64,000 nt of DNA from DASSFG01 sp035547915 (GTDB lineage Bacteria > Planctomycetota > Planctomycetia > Pirellulales > JAICIG01). Of the stretch, positions 45,824 through 55,137 are shown piece after piece. The notes beneath the pieces were generated by a model, which did not search any database, had not been told where the DNA came from, and saw only the letters and a list, made by a program, of their open reading frames with translations. A program made the translations under genes and the position numbers. The stretch lies in NCBI GenBank assembly GCA_035547915.1, contig DASZTS010000095.1, positions 62,001 through 126,000 of the forward strand, in the 5' to 3' direction. Every line of letters begins with the position of its first letter. Position 1 is the first letter of the stretch.

Positions 45824-46987
45824 TCACGGCACCAGGAATTTCACGCATACCGGCCGGCCGACCTTGATCGCATTGCCGGTCGAACTCAACTTGCCCGAGG
45901 CGGGGTCGATCTTCAGCACCAGGATGTTGTCGGAATCCTGGTTGGCCGCGAGCAGGTATTTTCCGGTGGGATCGATGCCGAAGTTGCGCGGTGTTTTGCC
46001 GCCGGTCGACGCGTGGCCGGTGGGCGTCAAACGGCCCGTCTGGTCATCGACCGCGAAAGAGGCGATGGTGTCGTGGCCGCGGTTCGAGCCATAGACGAAC
46101 TTGCCGCTGGGATGCACCTGCACCTCGGCCGTCGAGAAGTTGTCGCCCTTGGCATCCTCCGGCAGAGTGCTAACCGTCTGCACTTCGCTGAGCACGCCGT
46201 GCGCTTCGTCGTAGCGGAAGGCGGTGATCGTCAGTGCCATCTCGTTGATCACATACGCGAAGCGGCCGCTCGGATGGAACGCAAAATGCCGCGGCCCGGA
46301 ACCTGGCTTGACCTTGGCGGCCGGTGGCTCGTTGGCCTTGAGCGATCCCTTCTCGGCGTCGAAACGATAGACCAACACCTCGTCGAGTCCCAGGTCGGCA
46401 ACGAAAGCAAAGTGATTGGCGCGATCGAGGTTCACCGAGTGTGCATGGGGCGACTCTTGCCGTTGCGGGTTGGTCGACTTGCCACGGTGTTGTACCACCT
46501 CGCTCGCCTTGGCGAGTCGGCCCTTGTCGTCGAGCGGCAGGCAACAAGCGCTACCGCCTCCGTAATTGGCCGCCAGCACGTTCTTGCCCGCCTTGTCGAC
46601 GATCAGATGGCAGGGCCCCTCTCCACCCGACGACTCGCGGTTCAAGGCCCGCAGGCCGCCATCGGATTCGATGGCGAAGGCGGCGATGGCGCCGGTTCGC
46701 TTGCCTTCGAACTCCGGCACCTCACAAACCGAATACAGGTAGCGCTTGTTCGGGTGGATCGCGAGGAACGACGGATTCTGCACTCCCGAGGTGGCGCCGA
46801 GCCGCGTAAGTTTGCCGTTGCTCAGATCGAGTTCCAGCAGGTAGATGCCGTCGCCCTTGGCATCGGCATAGCTTCCGACGTAGAGGCGCACCTTGTCGCT
46901 GCCGTCGGCGGCAGCTTCCGCAAACGAAGTCCCCATCGTGATGATCGCCAAAGCGGTGGCCAGGCCGAAGCAGACGGAGCGAATCAT
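45824..46987 (-). CDS. Secreted lactonase/YbhE-like beta-propeller protein (6-phosphogluconolactonase family)
   Basis: 387 aa with an N-terminal signal peptide (SVCFGLATALAIITMGTSFAEA). The seven-bladed propeller repeats show PSFLAIHPNKRYLYSV, CHLIVDKAGKNVLAANYGGG, HSVNLDRANHFAFVADLGLDEV, PRHFAFHPSGRFAYVINE, VQVHPSGKFVYGSNRGHDTIA and NFGIDPTGKYLLAANQDSD, which match the lactonase family that includes YbhE. Cytoplasmic members hydrolyse 6-phosphogluconolactone; the signal peptide makes that role doubtful here, and an extracytoplasmic lactonase acting on sugar lactones is more likely. It is a single gene on the minus strand. Confidence 0.87.
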   Translation of the reverse strand: MIRSVCFGLATALAIITMGTSFAEAAADGSDKVRLYVGSYADAKGDGIYLLELDLSNGKLTRLGATSGVQNPSFLAIHPNKRYLYSVCEVPEFEGKRTGAIAAFAIESDGGLRALNRESSGGEGPCHLIVDKAGKNVLAANYGGGSACCLPLDDKGRLAKASEVVQHRGKSTNPQRQESPHAHSVNLDRANHFAFVADLGLDEVLVYRFDAEKGSLKANEPPAAKVKPGSGPRHFAFHPSGRFAYVINEMALTITAFRYDEAHGVLSEVQTVSTLPEDAKGDNFSTAEVQVHPSGKFVYGSNRGHDTIASFAVDDQTGRLTPTGHASTGGKTPRNFGIDPTGKYLLAANQDSDNILVLKIDPASGKLSSTGNAIKVGRPVCVKFLVP

Positions 46988-47218
46988 GAGAGTAGTCCCT
47001 GGGAATGGTGAATCAAGCGGCGCATGCGCGAGGGGCCGGTCTTAGGTGGCATTAAAATCTCGCGGGTGCGCCAATGCAAGTTGCCGGCCGGCCTCGGCAG
47101 ACTGATTTGACGGGGGGCGAAACGTAGCCTACATATCCAATGGGCCGCTTCGCTTGCGCTGCGGCCGCACATCTGGCTTTCTTCCAGCCACGGGGCCCAA
47201 CTTCTTTCGATCTACACC

Positions 47219-47665
47219 ATGACTGCGCTTTTGTGCGAGCCGGACTCGCTACCGGTCTGTGATTGGCTAGTTCCTGAGGGCGACGGGCAAGTTCGATCCC
47301 AGGTCTGGAACCTGTTGGCCGCCGTTTACCCGAGTGGTCGGTTTGTGGAGCGCCGTCAGGAGCAACGCTATCCGTATCCCCGGCTGATCACGCTCTGGCC
47401 GATGGAAGCGGACGGCGAGACGCCGTCGGGGCCTGCGGTGACGGTGGTCGGCAAGCACCTCTCCGAACGAGGGCTCGGCTTCTTCCATCCGCAGCCGTTG
47501 CCGAACCGATTGGTCGTCGTTTCACTGGAAAAGGGGGACGGCCGCTGGTTCAGCTTCCTGCTCGACGTGCATCGTTGCCGCTTTACACGGCAGGGGTGGT
47601 ACGAAAGCGGCGGCCGCTTCTTGGATGCCGTCACACCGCCGACGGCCAGGAAGGTACACGGCTAG
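47219..47665 (+). CDS. Diverged PilZ-like domain protein
   Basis: A 148-aa soluble protein. The stretch RRQEQRYPYPR (R46xxxR50) followed by KHLSERGLGFFHPQPL (xS82xxG85) follows the order of the cyclic-di-GMP-binding PilZ motif, RxxxR then D/NxSxxG. The D/N position is H80, so binding may be altered. The rest, with VVVSLEKGDGRWFSFLLDVHRCRFTRQGWYESGGRF, has the alternating strands of a PilZ barrel. No gene nearby suggests an output. The interval between it and the lactonase gene (46988-47218) has no gene. Confidence 0.6.
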   Translation: MTALLCEPDSLPVCDWLVPEGDGQVRSQVWNLLAAVYPSGRFVERRQEQRYPYPRLITLWPMEADGETPSGPAVTVVGKHLSERGLGFFHPQPLPNRLVVVSLEKGDGRWFSFLLDVHRCRFTRQGWYESGGRFLDAVTPPTARKVHG

Positions 47666-47912
47666 GCGCCCCTAGTCCCGCCCATGGCTTCGTCTCACGG
47701 AAGCGGCGACGTTCATGAGATTACTCACCGACTTGGCAGGCGAGCAGAATCGTCTCGCGACCCAACCGCGCTGCCCACCCTACTCTTTCGTTTCCGACCG
47801 CATATAATCAGCGGTTCAGCCGGGCGGGCAGGGTGCCGATCGACCGATCTCGGCCCCGGTGCCGTGCTGTACCTTTGCAGAATAAAGGACCACTCCACCG
47901 ACGAGGATGCTC

Positions 47913-50720
47913 ATGAATACGCGGTTGCATGCGATAGGGATATTGCTGGTCTTTGGCGCGTTCTCGGCCGACGTGCGGGCAGCCGGCGAGCCTAAAAAAG
48001 TGGTGTCGGTCGAAGGCATCACGGAGTATCGGCTCCAGAACGGTCTGCGAGTGTTGCTCTATCCCGACGCCTCGAAGCCCAAGGTGACGGTCAACCTGAC
48101 GGTATTCGTCGGCTCGCGGCACGAAGGGTACGGCGAGACGGGCATGGCCCACCTGTTGGAGCACATGCTCTTCAAGGGCACGCCCGACCACCCAAAGATT
48201 CCGAAGGCGTTGAAGGACCGCGGCGCGGATTTCAACGGAACGACCTGGGTGGACCGTACGAACTACTACGAAACCCTCCCGGCCAATGCCGACAATCTCG
48301 AATTTGCCATCCGCATGGAGGCAGATCGGTTGATCAACAGCTACGTGAAGCAAGAAGACCTGCTGTCGGAGATGACGGTCGTCCGCAACGAGTTCGAGCG
48401 GGGCGAGAACATGCCGCAAGCGATCCTCAATCAACGCGTTACGGCGGTGGCCTTCGAATGGCACAACTATGGCAAATCGACGATCGGCAATCGCAGCGAC
48501 ATCGAGCGTGTGCCGATCAAGAACCTGCAAGCCTTCTATCACAAGCACTATCAACCCGATAACGCCATGCTGATCGTGGCAGGAACTTTCGACGAGGCGA
48601 AAGCGCTCGAGTTGATCCAAAAATACTTCGGGGCCATTCCGGCGCCCAAGCGCAAGCTCGACGCCACCTACACCGAGGAACCGCCGCAAGACGGCGAGCG
48701 CACCGTCACACTGCGCCGTGTCGGCGAAGTGGGGTTGGTGGAGGCGGCCTATCACATTCCGTCGGGCGGTCATCCCGACATCGCCGCGCTCGACGTGCTG
48801 AGCAATATCCTGGGCCATGGTCCCTCGTCGCGTCTGTACAAGGCGCTCGTCGAGACGAAAAAAGCATCGAGCGTGACGGCCTTCATCTTTCCGGCGCACG
48901 ATCCGGGATTGTTCGAGGTCGAGGCGGAGGTCCGCCGTGGCGATCCACTGGAAGGCGTGCGTGACGTTGTCATCGAAACGACCGAGGCGGTCGGTGAGGA
49001 CGGAGTGAGCGATGAGGAGGTCGAGCGAGCCAAGCAGCAGCTCTTGAAGGATCGTTTGGAGGTCGAATCGAACACGAGCCGCCTGGCGGTGCAGCTCAGC
49101 GACTGGGCCGCACAGGGCGACTGGCGGCTATGGTTCCTGCACCGCGATCGGTTGGAGCAGGTCACCGCCGCCGACATCAAGCGCGTGGCCGGTGAATACC
49201 TGCAACGCAACAACCGCACGGTAGGTCTCTTCATCCCTTCCGACAAGCCCGAGCGGACGCCGATTCCGGAAACGCCCGACTTGGCCAAGCTGCTGGCCGA
49301 CTACAAGGGGCGCGAGCAGGTCGCCTCGGGAGAGGTTTTCGACGTCTCGCCGCAAAACATCGAAAAACGCGTGACGCGCAAGAAGTTGGCTGGCGGCATC
49401 CGATTGGTATTGTTGCCGAAGAAGACCCGCGGCCAGACGGTGAACCTCAGCCTGACGCTGCGCTACGGCAATCTCAACAACCTCAAGGGGCTGGTCGCGG
49501 CCTGCGAACTATTACCCGACCTGATGACGCGCGGTACCAAGGACCTCTCGCGACAAGAAATCCAGGATCAGCTCGACAAGCACTTCGCCTCGCTGCACGC
49601 GCAGGGCGATGCGGGTAAGGCAGTCTTCAGCCTCGAAACCAAGAGCGACCATCTGGGCGAAGTGTTGAAATTGCTGAAGCACATTCTGCGCGAGCCGTCG
49701 CTGCCGGAGGACGAGTTGGCGATCCTCCAACGCGAGACGCTCGCGCAGCTCGAGCAGCAGCTCACCGAACCGCAATTCCTGGCGATCAATCAGGTTCGGC
49801 GTACCGTGTCACCCTATCCGAAAAGCGATGTGCGGTACATTCCGACCATCGAGGAAGACCTGGCGCGCAACAAGTCGACCACGCGTGAGCAGCTCTTGAA
49901 GCTCCGCGACGAGTACCTGGGCAACGTGGCGGGCGAGGTGGCCGTGGTGGGCGACTTCGATGCCGAGAAGACCGAATCACTGCTCGCGGATATCTTCGAC
50001 GATTGGAAGGCTTCGGAATCGTACGAGCGTCTGCCGAAGATCTACTTTTCCGACGTCGCCGGGGGCAAGCAACAGATCGACACCCCGGACAAGGCCAATG
50101 CTTTCTACATGGCGGGGATGGCGCTGCCGATGAACGACGGTGACGCCGACTATGCCGCCATGGTGATCGGCGATTTCATCTTCGGCGGCAGCACGCTCGC
50201 TTCTCGGCTGGGAGACCGTGTGCGGCAGAAGGAAGGGTTGTCGTACGGCGTGAGGTCTCATTTCGTGGCAGACCCGATCGACGAACGGGCCAGCGTAAAC
50301 CTCATGGCCATTTATAATCCGAGCAACGTCGACAAGGTGGTGGCTGCGATCGGAGACGAACTTGATCGGCTGCTGGCCAGTGGCGTGACGGATGAAGAAC
50401 TCGAAGAAGCACAGAAGGGCTGGATCGAAGAGCAGCAGATCGATCGCACCAGCGACTCGCATCTCGTTTCGATCTTGTCGGAAACGGCTTTCGTGGGGCG
50501 GACGATGGAGTATTACTCGGGGTTGGAAGACAAGGTAAAGGAGTTGACGGCCGCGAAGGTGCACAAGGCGCTGAAGAAGCACATCGACCCCGAGCGACTC
50601 GTGATCGTGGTCGCAGGCGACTTCAAGGAAGTAGCCAAGGCCGACGATACCGAAGGGACCGATCGCCAAGCTCCCGCCGAAGGTAAGGCTGCGGCCAAGT
50701 CGAAGGCGGACTCACGATGA
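47913..50720 (+). CDS. M16 family zinc metallopeptidase (pitrilysin-like, two tandem units)
   Basis: 935 aa from the ATG at 47913, placed 6 bases after GAGG; the ATG at 47907 is an alternative. It has a signal peptide (HAIGILLVFGAFSADVRA). The first unit has the inverted zinc motif H80-LLE-H84 and the downstream glutamate in EMTVVRNEFERGEN. The second unit (from about 480, KKLAGGIRLVLLPKK) lacks the motif and is the expected inactive half. The family degrades peptides in a closed clam-shell chamber. The tail is a charged, alanine/lysine-rich linker. A TATAAT box at 47803-47808 is a likely promoter element in the 247-base gap upstream. Confidence 0.92.
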   Translation: MNTRLHAIGILLVFGAFSADVRAAGEPKKVVSVEGITEYRLQNGLRVLLYPDASKPKVTVNLTVFVGSRHEGYGETGMAHLLEHMLFKGTPDHPKIPKALKDRGADFNGTTWVDRTNYYETLPANADNLEFAIRMEADRLINSYVKQEDLLSEMTVVRNEFERGENMPQAILNQRVTAVAFEWHNYGKSTIGNRSDIERVPIKNLQAFYHKHYQPDNAMLIVAGTFDEAKALELIQKYFGAIPAPKRKLDATYTEEPPQDGERTVTLRRVGEVGLVEAAYHIPSGGHPDIAALDVLSNILGHGPSSRLYKALVETKKASSVTAFIFPAHDPGLFEVEAEVRRGDPLEGVRDVVIETTEAVGEDGVSDEEVERAKQQLLKDRLEVESNTSRLAVQLSDWAAQGDWRLWFLHRDRLEQVTAADIKRVAGEYLQRNNRTVGLFIPSDKPERTPIPETPDLAKLLADYKGREQVASGEVFDVSPQNIEKRVTRKKLAGGIRLVLLPKKTRGQTVNLSLTLRYGNLNNLKGLVAACELLPDLMTRGTKDLSRQEIQDQLDKHFASLHAQGDAGKAVFSLETKSDHLGEVLKLLKHILREPSLPEDELAILQRETLAQLEQQLTEPQFLAINQVRRTVSPYPKSDVRYIPTIEEDLARNKSTTREQLLKLRDEYLGNVAGEVAVVGDFDAEKTESLLADIFDDWKASESYERLPKIYFSDVAGGKQQIDTPDKANAFYMAGMALPMNDGDADYAAMVIGDFIFGGSTLASRLGDRVRQKEGLSYGVRSHFVADPIDERASVNLMAIYNPSNVDKVVAAIGDELDRLLASGVTDEELEEAQKGWIEEQQIDRTSDSHLVSILSETAFVGRTMEYYSGLEDKVKELTAAKVHKALKKHIDPERLVIVVAGDFKEVAKADDTEGTDRQAPAEGKAAAKSKADSR

Positions 50721-50778
50721 GGGGTTGGTAGCGTTGCCCGCCGCGACACCTCCCGTGAATGGGACTGGCCCGAAACCG

Positions 50779-51171
50779 ATGATCGAATACCGCAGCGATG
50801 TTCGTCCCGATGCGGCGATAATCGCCCAACTCTTCGCGGCGGCGCCGTTGAACCGCCCGTTGGACGACATCGAGCGCATCGGGCGCATGTATGCCGCCTC
50901 GAATGTGATCGTGACGGCCTGGGACGGGCAACGATTGGTGGGCATCTTGCGCGGCTGGACCGACGGCGCCTTCGATGGCTATATCTGCGACTTGGCGATT
51001 TCACCCGAGGTGCAGCGGCAAGGCGTGGGGCGGAAGTTGCTCGAGATGGCGACCGCGGGAAAACCCGATGTGCAGTTTGTCGTCCGCGCGTCGCCGATCG
51101 CGCGGGAATATTATCAGCACCTCGGCTGGCAGAAGATCGAGAACGGCTGGTTCCTCACGCGGCAACGGTGA
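50779..51171 (+). CDS. GNAT family N-acetyltransferase
   Basis: About 130 aa from the ATG at 50779 (MIEYRSDVRPDAAIIAQLF); the frame opens at a TTG at 50725, whose extra residues look like leader sequence. Motif A for acetyl-CoA binding is CDLAISPEVQRQGVGRKLLEMA (Q/RxxGxG/A pattern in RQGVGR). ASPIAREYYQHLGWQKIENGWF near the end is typical of small GNATs. It transfers an acetyl group to an amine; the substrate is unknown. It follows the M16 peptidase gene closely and precedes a MarR regulator, all on the plus strand. Confidence 0.88.
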   Translation: MIEYRSDVRPDAAIIAQLFAAAPLNRPLDDIERIGRMYAASNVIVTAWDGQRLVGILRGWTDGAFDGYICDLAISPEVQRQGVGRKLLEMATAGKPDVQFVVRASPIAREYYQHLGWQKIENGWFLTRQR

Positions 51172-51276
51172 ACTCGGCGTGAGAGGCCACTCCGCGACTA
51201 CCTCGGCATCAATAGATCTGTTTCCGAACCTGTCTCACACTGTGCGGTATCTCGGCGGACCGACGAGGGGCCGACG

Positions 51277-51789
51277 ATGAGCAGCCCCGCCGGCAAGGCC
51301 GCCGAAGATCGCGCTGCCGAAGATCGCGCTGTACCGTTCGATTCCCCCGAACAGGAAGCGTATCTCAACCTGTGGCGCACCTACGATCGGTTGAAGGCGC
51401 TCGAAGAATCGCTGTTCGCCGACTACGGACTGACGGCCCAGCAATATAACGCCCTGCGCCTATTGCGGGCTCAGCGCCCCGATTCTCTGCCCACGCTCGC
51501 CATCGGCGCGCGGCTCATCTCGCGAGCTCCCGACATCACTCGGCTCGTGAACAAGCTGGCGGAACGCGGGCTCGTCGAACGGAAGCGTGATCTGGCCAAC
51601 CGCCGCATCGTCAACGTCACCATCACGCGAGCGGGACTGGATCTGCTCGACACCATTGCCGCGCCGCTGGCCGAATGCCACCAACGGCAACTCGGGCATC
51701 TGACCGCCGAGCAGCTTCGCCGCCTGATCGAACTGCTCAAGCTGGCCCGGCAGCCGCACGAGGCCGATCGTTCCCGCGTCGGCCGCTGA
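51277..51789 (+). CDS. MarR family transcriptional regulator
   Basis: A 170-aa winged-helix regulator. The dimerisation helix (AYLNLWRTYDRLKALEESLFADYGLT), recognition region (LPTLAIGARLISRAPDITRLVNKLAERGLVERKRD) and wing (NRRIVNVTITRAGLDLLDTI) are in normal order. The N-terminal tail contains a perfect 15-bp tandem duplication (51301-51315 and 51316-51330) giving AEDRA twice, a likely replication-slippage product outside the fold. Its target is unknown; candidates are the adjacent GNAT gene or its own promoter. Confidence 0.9.
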   Translation: MSSPAGKAAEDRAAEDRAVPFDSPEQEAYLNLWRTYDRLKALEESLFADYGLTAQQYNALRLLRAQRPDSLPTLAIGARLISRAPDITRLVNKLAERGLVERKRDLANRRIVNVTITRAGLDLLDTIAAPLAECHQRQLGHLTAEQLRRLIELLKLARQPHEADRSRVGR

Positions 51790-51872
51790 ACGCGCGGACG
51801 ACGCGGTTCCTACGAACCGGCCGATTTCGGATAAGAGCCTGTCCGAGAACCGATGTTGCGACAGGAACGATT

Positions 51873-51898
51873 CGACTCGCCAGCAGGTTTTCGAGTCG
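51873..51898 (+). terminator. Hairpin downstream of the MarR gene
   Basis: CGACTCG and CGAGTCG arms (7 bp, perfect) with a 12-base loop that includes TTTT. It lies 84 bases after the MarR stop codon and just before repeat copy C, between two convergent genes. Confidence 0.35.
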
Positions 51899-51918
51899 GC
51901 TCTAAACTCCAGCGCGGG

Positions 51919-52016
51919 CCGACAAGACCTGATAGCCTGAGCGCGACCGGCGAAAAATCGGGCCGTGAAACGCCGATTCTTGGAGCGCGACGTGCTTCTG
52001 GCGGTTGCTCTTAGCC
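51919..52016 (+). repeat. Fold-back intergenic repeat, copy C
   Basis: The third copy of the ~100-bp family. It shares CGAAAAATCGG...GTGAAACGCCGATT, GGAGCGCG and the closing GGTTGCTCTTAG with copies A and B, while its ends (GACAAGACCTGATAGCC) are more diverged. It lies between the convergent MarR gene and the small secreted-protein gene, whose stop codon begins at its right edge. Confidence 0.65.
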
Positions 52017-52304
52017 TTAGAACTGGCCGCCCGTCTGGGCCCACGACTCGAACAGGTTCAGGTTGTCGTAGACCAGCCCGCCCACGTTGATGGTGCTGCG
52101 CAGCCGGCGGAAGCCGCCGTTGAAGTAGGCGCCCTGCGGCCGCGTGTAATACGGTCCACCTCGGGCACGCCGGCCGATCGCCACCGGCTCGGCCGGTTGA
52201 TGGCTATAATACGACCGTTGGAACATCCAGTTCTCGGCCTGCGCGGGAACCGCAGAAAAACAACTGGCCGACAAGAAGAGGGCCACGAACAGGAAGCGTT
52301 TCAT
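52017..52304 (-). CDS. Small secreted protein, unknown function
   Basis: A 95-aa product from the ATG at 52304. It has a clear signal peptide (MKRFLFVALFLSASCFSAVPAQA) and a mature part rich in tyrosine, glycine and arginine (YYSHQPAEPVAIGRRARGGPYYTRPQGAYFNGGFRR), ending NLNLFESWAQTGGQF. A longer antisense frame to 52811 overlaps mnmG and is not the gene. It diverges from mnmG (start 52530). I recognise no family; the composition fits a small envelope or exported structural peptide. Confidence 0.6.
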   Translation of the reverse strand: MKRFLFVALFLSASCFSAVPAQAENWMFQRSYYSHQPAEPVAIGRRARGGPYYTRPQGAYFNGGFRRLRSTINVGGLVYDNLNLFESWAQTGGQF

Positions 52305-52529
52305 AAGTTGCGACACCAGAGGGGATTGGGGAGACGGAAGGCGGTCCGATCGGAGCCGCCGCGAGGTGCCGTCCTCAAGATCCAGCCTGATCGGGCGGGT
52401 CGGATTTGTCAAAGAAGTTTTTGTCGGCCACGCCGCGCAGCAAGCCGTTTTCGGATAGACTCCTGGTTGCCCAATACGAGCGTGAGTCGTCGTTCTCTGG
52501 GCCCTGCCGAACGACTCTGAACGAGCGCT

Positions 52530-54350
52530 ATGCCGATTGCTGAATACGATTTCGATGTTGTTGTCGTGGGTGCCGGACACGCGGGCACCGAGGCGGCCGC
52601 GGCCGCGGCGCGCTTGGGCGCCAAAACGGCCCTGTTGACGACCAACCTCGATACGGTCGGCCAGATGAGCTGCAATCCGGCCATCGGCGGTGTGGCGAAG
52701 GGACAGATCGTGCGGGAGATCGACGCGTTGGGCGGCCTGATGGGGCGGGCGATCGACGCCACGGGCATTCAGTTCCGGCTGCTCAATCGCCGCAAGGGCC
52801 CGGCCATGCACAGCCCCCGCGCGCAGGCCGACAAGAAGGGCTATCAGCAGGAGATCAAGCGGCTCGTCGAAGAACAGCCCAACCTGTCGTTGCGGCAGGA
52901 GACCGTCGAAGATCTGCTGGTCGAGGGCGTCAACGGCGGGCTACGCATCGCCGGGGTGCGAGTGCGCGGTGAGGCGGAGTACCGTGCCCGCTCGGTGGTG
53001 CTCACCACCGGCACGTTTCTGCAAGCGCTCATGCACACGGGCGAGGCCAAGACTCCGGGCGGCCGCGCCGGCGAGTCGACCACCGCCGGCATCTCGCATG
53101 CGCTCGCGCGGTTGGGCTTCCGTTTGTCGCGCTTCAAGACCGGCACACCCCCGCGCCTCAACGGCCGCACGATCGACTACGCACGCACCGAGTATCAACC
53201 GGGTGACGACGATCCGCGCCCCTTTTCGTTCCTCACCACACGACTGTCGCAAACGCAGGTTCCCTGCTGGATCACACATACCAACGAGGCGGTCCACGAG
53301 TTGATCCGCGCGAACCTGCACCGGGCCCCGATGTATTGCGGACAGATCCGCTCCAGCGGCCCGCGCTACTGCCCGTCGATCGAGGACAAGGTGGTGCGCT
53401 TCGCCGACAAGGATCGGCACCAACTGTTCCTAGAACCCGAGGGACGCCACACGTCGGAGGTGTACGTCAACGGCGTCTCCACCAGCCTGCCACGCGACGT
53501 GCAAGACGCCCTCTTCCGGCACATTCCGGGGCTGGAACGGGCCGAGATCATGCGTTACGGGTATGCCGTCGAGTACGACTACTCGCCGCCCGACCAGTTG
53601 CGGCCATCGCTCGAGACGAAGCTGGTGCGGGGACTCTACTTCGCCGGCCAGCTCAACGGCACCACCGGCTATGAAGAAGCGGGAGCCCAGGGGCTGATGG
53701 CCGGAACCAACGCTGCCTTGGCGTTGCGGGGGAGCGAGCCGTTCGTGGTCGACCGCGACCAGGCGTACATCGGCGTGCTGATCGACGACCTGGTGACGCG
53801 CGGTGTCGACGAACCCTACCGCATGTTCACCAGTCGTGCCGAGTATCGCTTGCGTCTGCGGCACGACAACGCCGATCGCCGCTTGACGCCCATCGGCCGA
53901 CGGCTCGGCCTCATCGACTCCGATCGCTGGCAGCGGTTCGAGGGAAAGGAGACCGAGATCGACCGCGTCAGCCGGGTGTTGGAGACGACGCGGCATGAGC
54001 AGGTAACGCTGGCCCGCATCCTGCGGCGGCCCGAAACGACTTGGCAAGATTTGATCGCGCTCGTCCCCGCGTTGGCGGCAGTCTCGGAGGAGGTGGCCGA
54101 ACAGGTGACGAGCGATGCGAAGTACGCCGGTTACGTGGCCCGCGAGGAGGTCGACGTGGGGCGCCAACGCCGACTCGCCGGCAAGCGCATTCCCGCGGGC
54201 TTCGATTTCGGCTCGATTACGCAGTTGCGGGCCGAAGCGCGCGAGAAGCTCGCGCGCGTGCAGCCGGCCAGCCTGGCGCAGGCCGGCCGCATCAGCGGCA
54301 TCACCCCGGCCGACATCGCCCTGGTGATGCTGTATCTCGATCGGCGCTAG
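52530..54350 (+). CDS. mnmG: tRNA uridine-5-carboxymethylaminomethyl modification enzyme MnmG (GidA)
   Basis: A 606-aa FAD enzyme with full-length family features: the dinucleotide fold DVVVVGAGHAGTEAA, MSCNPAIGGVAKGQIVREIDALGG, GPAMHSPRAQADKKGY, the tRNA/FAD motif FKTGTPPRLNGRTIDY, and the C-terminal helical region with VAREEVDVGRQRRLAGKRIP. With MnmE it places a carboxymethylaminomethyl group on U34 of tRNAs reading split codon boxes, using methylene-tetrahydrofolate. No mnmE is near. The start agrees with the family. Confidence 0.97.
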   Translation: MPIAEYDFDVVVVGAGHAGTEAAAAAARLGAKTALLTTNLDTVGQMSCNPAIGGVAKGQIVREIDALGGLMGRAIDATGIQFRLLNRRKGPAMHSPRAQADKKGYQQEIKRLVEEQPNLSLRQETVEDLLVEGVNGGLRIAGVRVRGEAEYRARSVVLTTGTFLQALMHTGEAKTPGGRAGESTTAGISHALARLGFRLSRFKTGTPPRLNGRTIDYARTEYQPGDDDPRPFSFLTTRLSQTQVPCWITHTNEAVHELIRANLHRAPMYCGQIRSSGPRYCPSIEDKVVRFADKDRHQLFLEPEGRHTSEVYVNGVSTSLPRDVQDALFRHIPGLERAEIMRYGYAVEYDYSPPDQLRPSLETKLVRGLYFAGQLNGTTGYEEAGAQGLMAGTNAALALRGSEPFVVDRDQAYIGVLIDDLVTRGVDEPYRMFTSRAEYRLRLRHDNADRRLTPIGRRLGLIDSDRWQRFEGKETEIDRVSRVLETTRHEQVTLARILRRPETTWQDLIALVPALAAVSEEVAEQVTSDAKYAGYVAREEVDVGRQRRLAGKRIPAGFDFGSITQLRAEAREKLARVQPASLAQAGRISGITPADIALVMLYLDRR

Positions 54351-54420
54351 CCACGTGGCTGCCGACACGGCTGTTTTCGCCGCCGCTGGCCCGATGAGTA
54401 CCCCGGGTCTGTCCACTTTA

Positions 54421-54484
54421 CACTTCGCCGCGAAGTGGGTTAAAAAAGGTGCGGTGCCGCCTGCCGCTCTGAAGGGCAAGCGGC
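54421..54484 (+). promoter_or_regulatory. Two hairpins in the greA leader
   Basis: First, CACTTCG / CGAAGTG (7 bp, loop CCG, 54421-54437). Second, GCCGCT / AGCGGC (6 bp, 10-base loop, 54463-54484), directly followed by CTTTT, a terminator-like shape. Both lie between the mnmG stop (54350) and the greA ribosome binding site, so they may end mnmG transcription or attenuate greA. Confidence 0.4.
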
Positions 54485-54512
54485 CTTTTCACTCTTGTGG
54501 GGAGCCAGAACG

Positions 54513-54992
54513 ATGTCCGACGTGATACCCATGAGCCGGGCCGGCTATGAAAAACTGATGGCCGAATTGAAGCACATGGAGACGGTCGAAATGCCAAAGG
54601 TCGCCGAACGCGTGGCCGAGGCGCGCTCGGCCGGCGACCTGAAGGAAAACGCCGAGTATCACGGTGCCCGCGAGAGCCAAGGGATGTTGCAGGCGAAGAT
54701 CAATCTGCTGCGCGACAAGCTCAGCCGCGCCACGATCGTCGATCCCTCGTCACTGCCCAAGGATGAAATCGTTTTCGGGGCGACCGTCGTCGTCAAAGAC
54801 CTCGACTTCGGCGACACCGAGGAGTTCACGCTCGTCGGCGCCGGTGACGAGGATTATGACGCCGGCAAGATCCTCATCACCAGCCCGCTCGCCCAAGGTC
54901 TCGTCGGACGGAAGGTCGGCGACCGTGTCGAGATTCCGGTTCCCGCCGGCACGATGAAGTTCGAGGTGATGGAGATCCGCTTCGAAGGGTGA
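54513..54992 (+). CDS. greA: Transcription elongation factor GreA
   Basis: 159 aa from the ATG at 54513; GGGGAG about 9 bases upstream supports it over the in-frame codon at 54495. The N-terminal coiled coil (MSRAGYEKLMAELKHMETVEMPKVAERVAEARSAGDLKENAEYHGARESQ) carries the acidic tip DLKENAEY that reaches the RNA polymerase active site and triggers cleavage of backtracked RNA. The C-terminal FKBP-like domain ends ITSPLAQGLVGRKVGDRVEIPVPAG. Length and order are normal. Confidence 0.97.
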   Translation: MSDVIPMSRAGYEKLMAELKHMETVEMPKVAERVAEARSAGDLKENAEYHGARESQGMLQAKINLLRDKLSRATIVDPSSLPKDEIVFGATVVVKDLDFGDTEEFTLVGAGDEDYDAGKILITSPLAQGLVGRKVGDRVEIPVPAGTMKFEVMEIRFEG

Positions 54993-55105
54993 AGTTGCCC
55001 GCTCGAAGAGCGACCGACGCTTCACATTTCCGCCCTATCGCCCGACGGCCGTTTTCTGGGCCCTTGTCCGAGTTTCACGCCAGATTTCCCGCATATTTAC
55101 GCATG

Positions 55106-55123
55106 AATCGGCAGTCGCCGATT
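55106..55123 (+). terminator. Terminator-like hairpin after greA
   Basis: AATCGGC / GCCGATT (7 bp, 4-base loop) followed by TTT, 114 bases after the greA stop and before the sufR promoter. The arms share AATCGGC with the core of the fold-back repeats, but the surrounding sequence does not match them. Confidence 0.45.
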
Positions 55124-55137
55124 TTTCGCATATTGGG

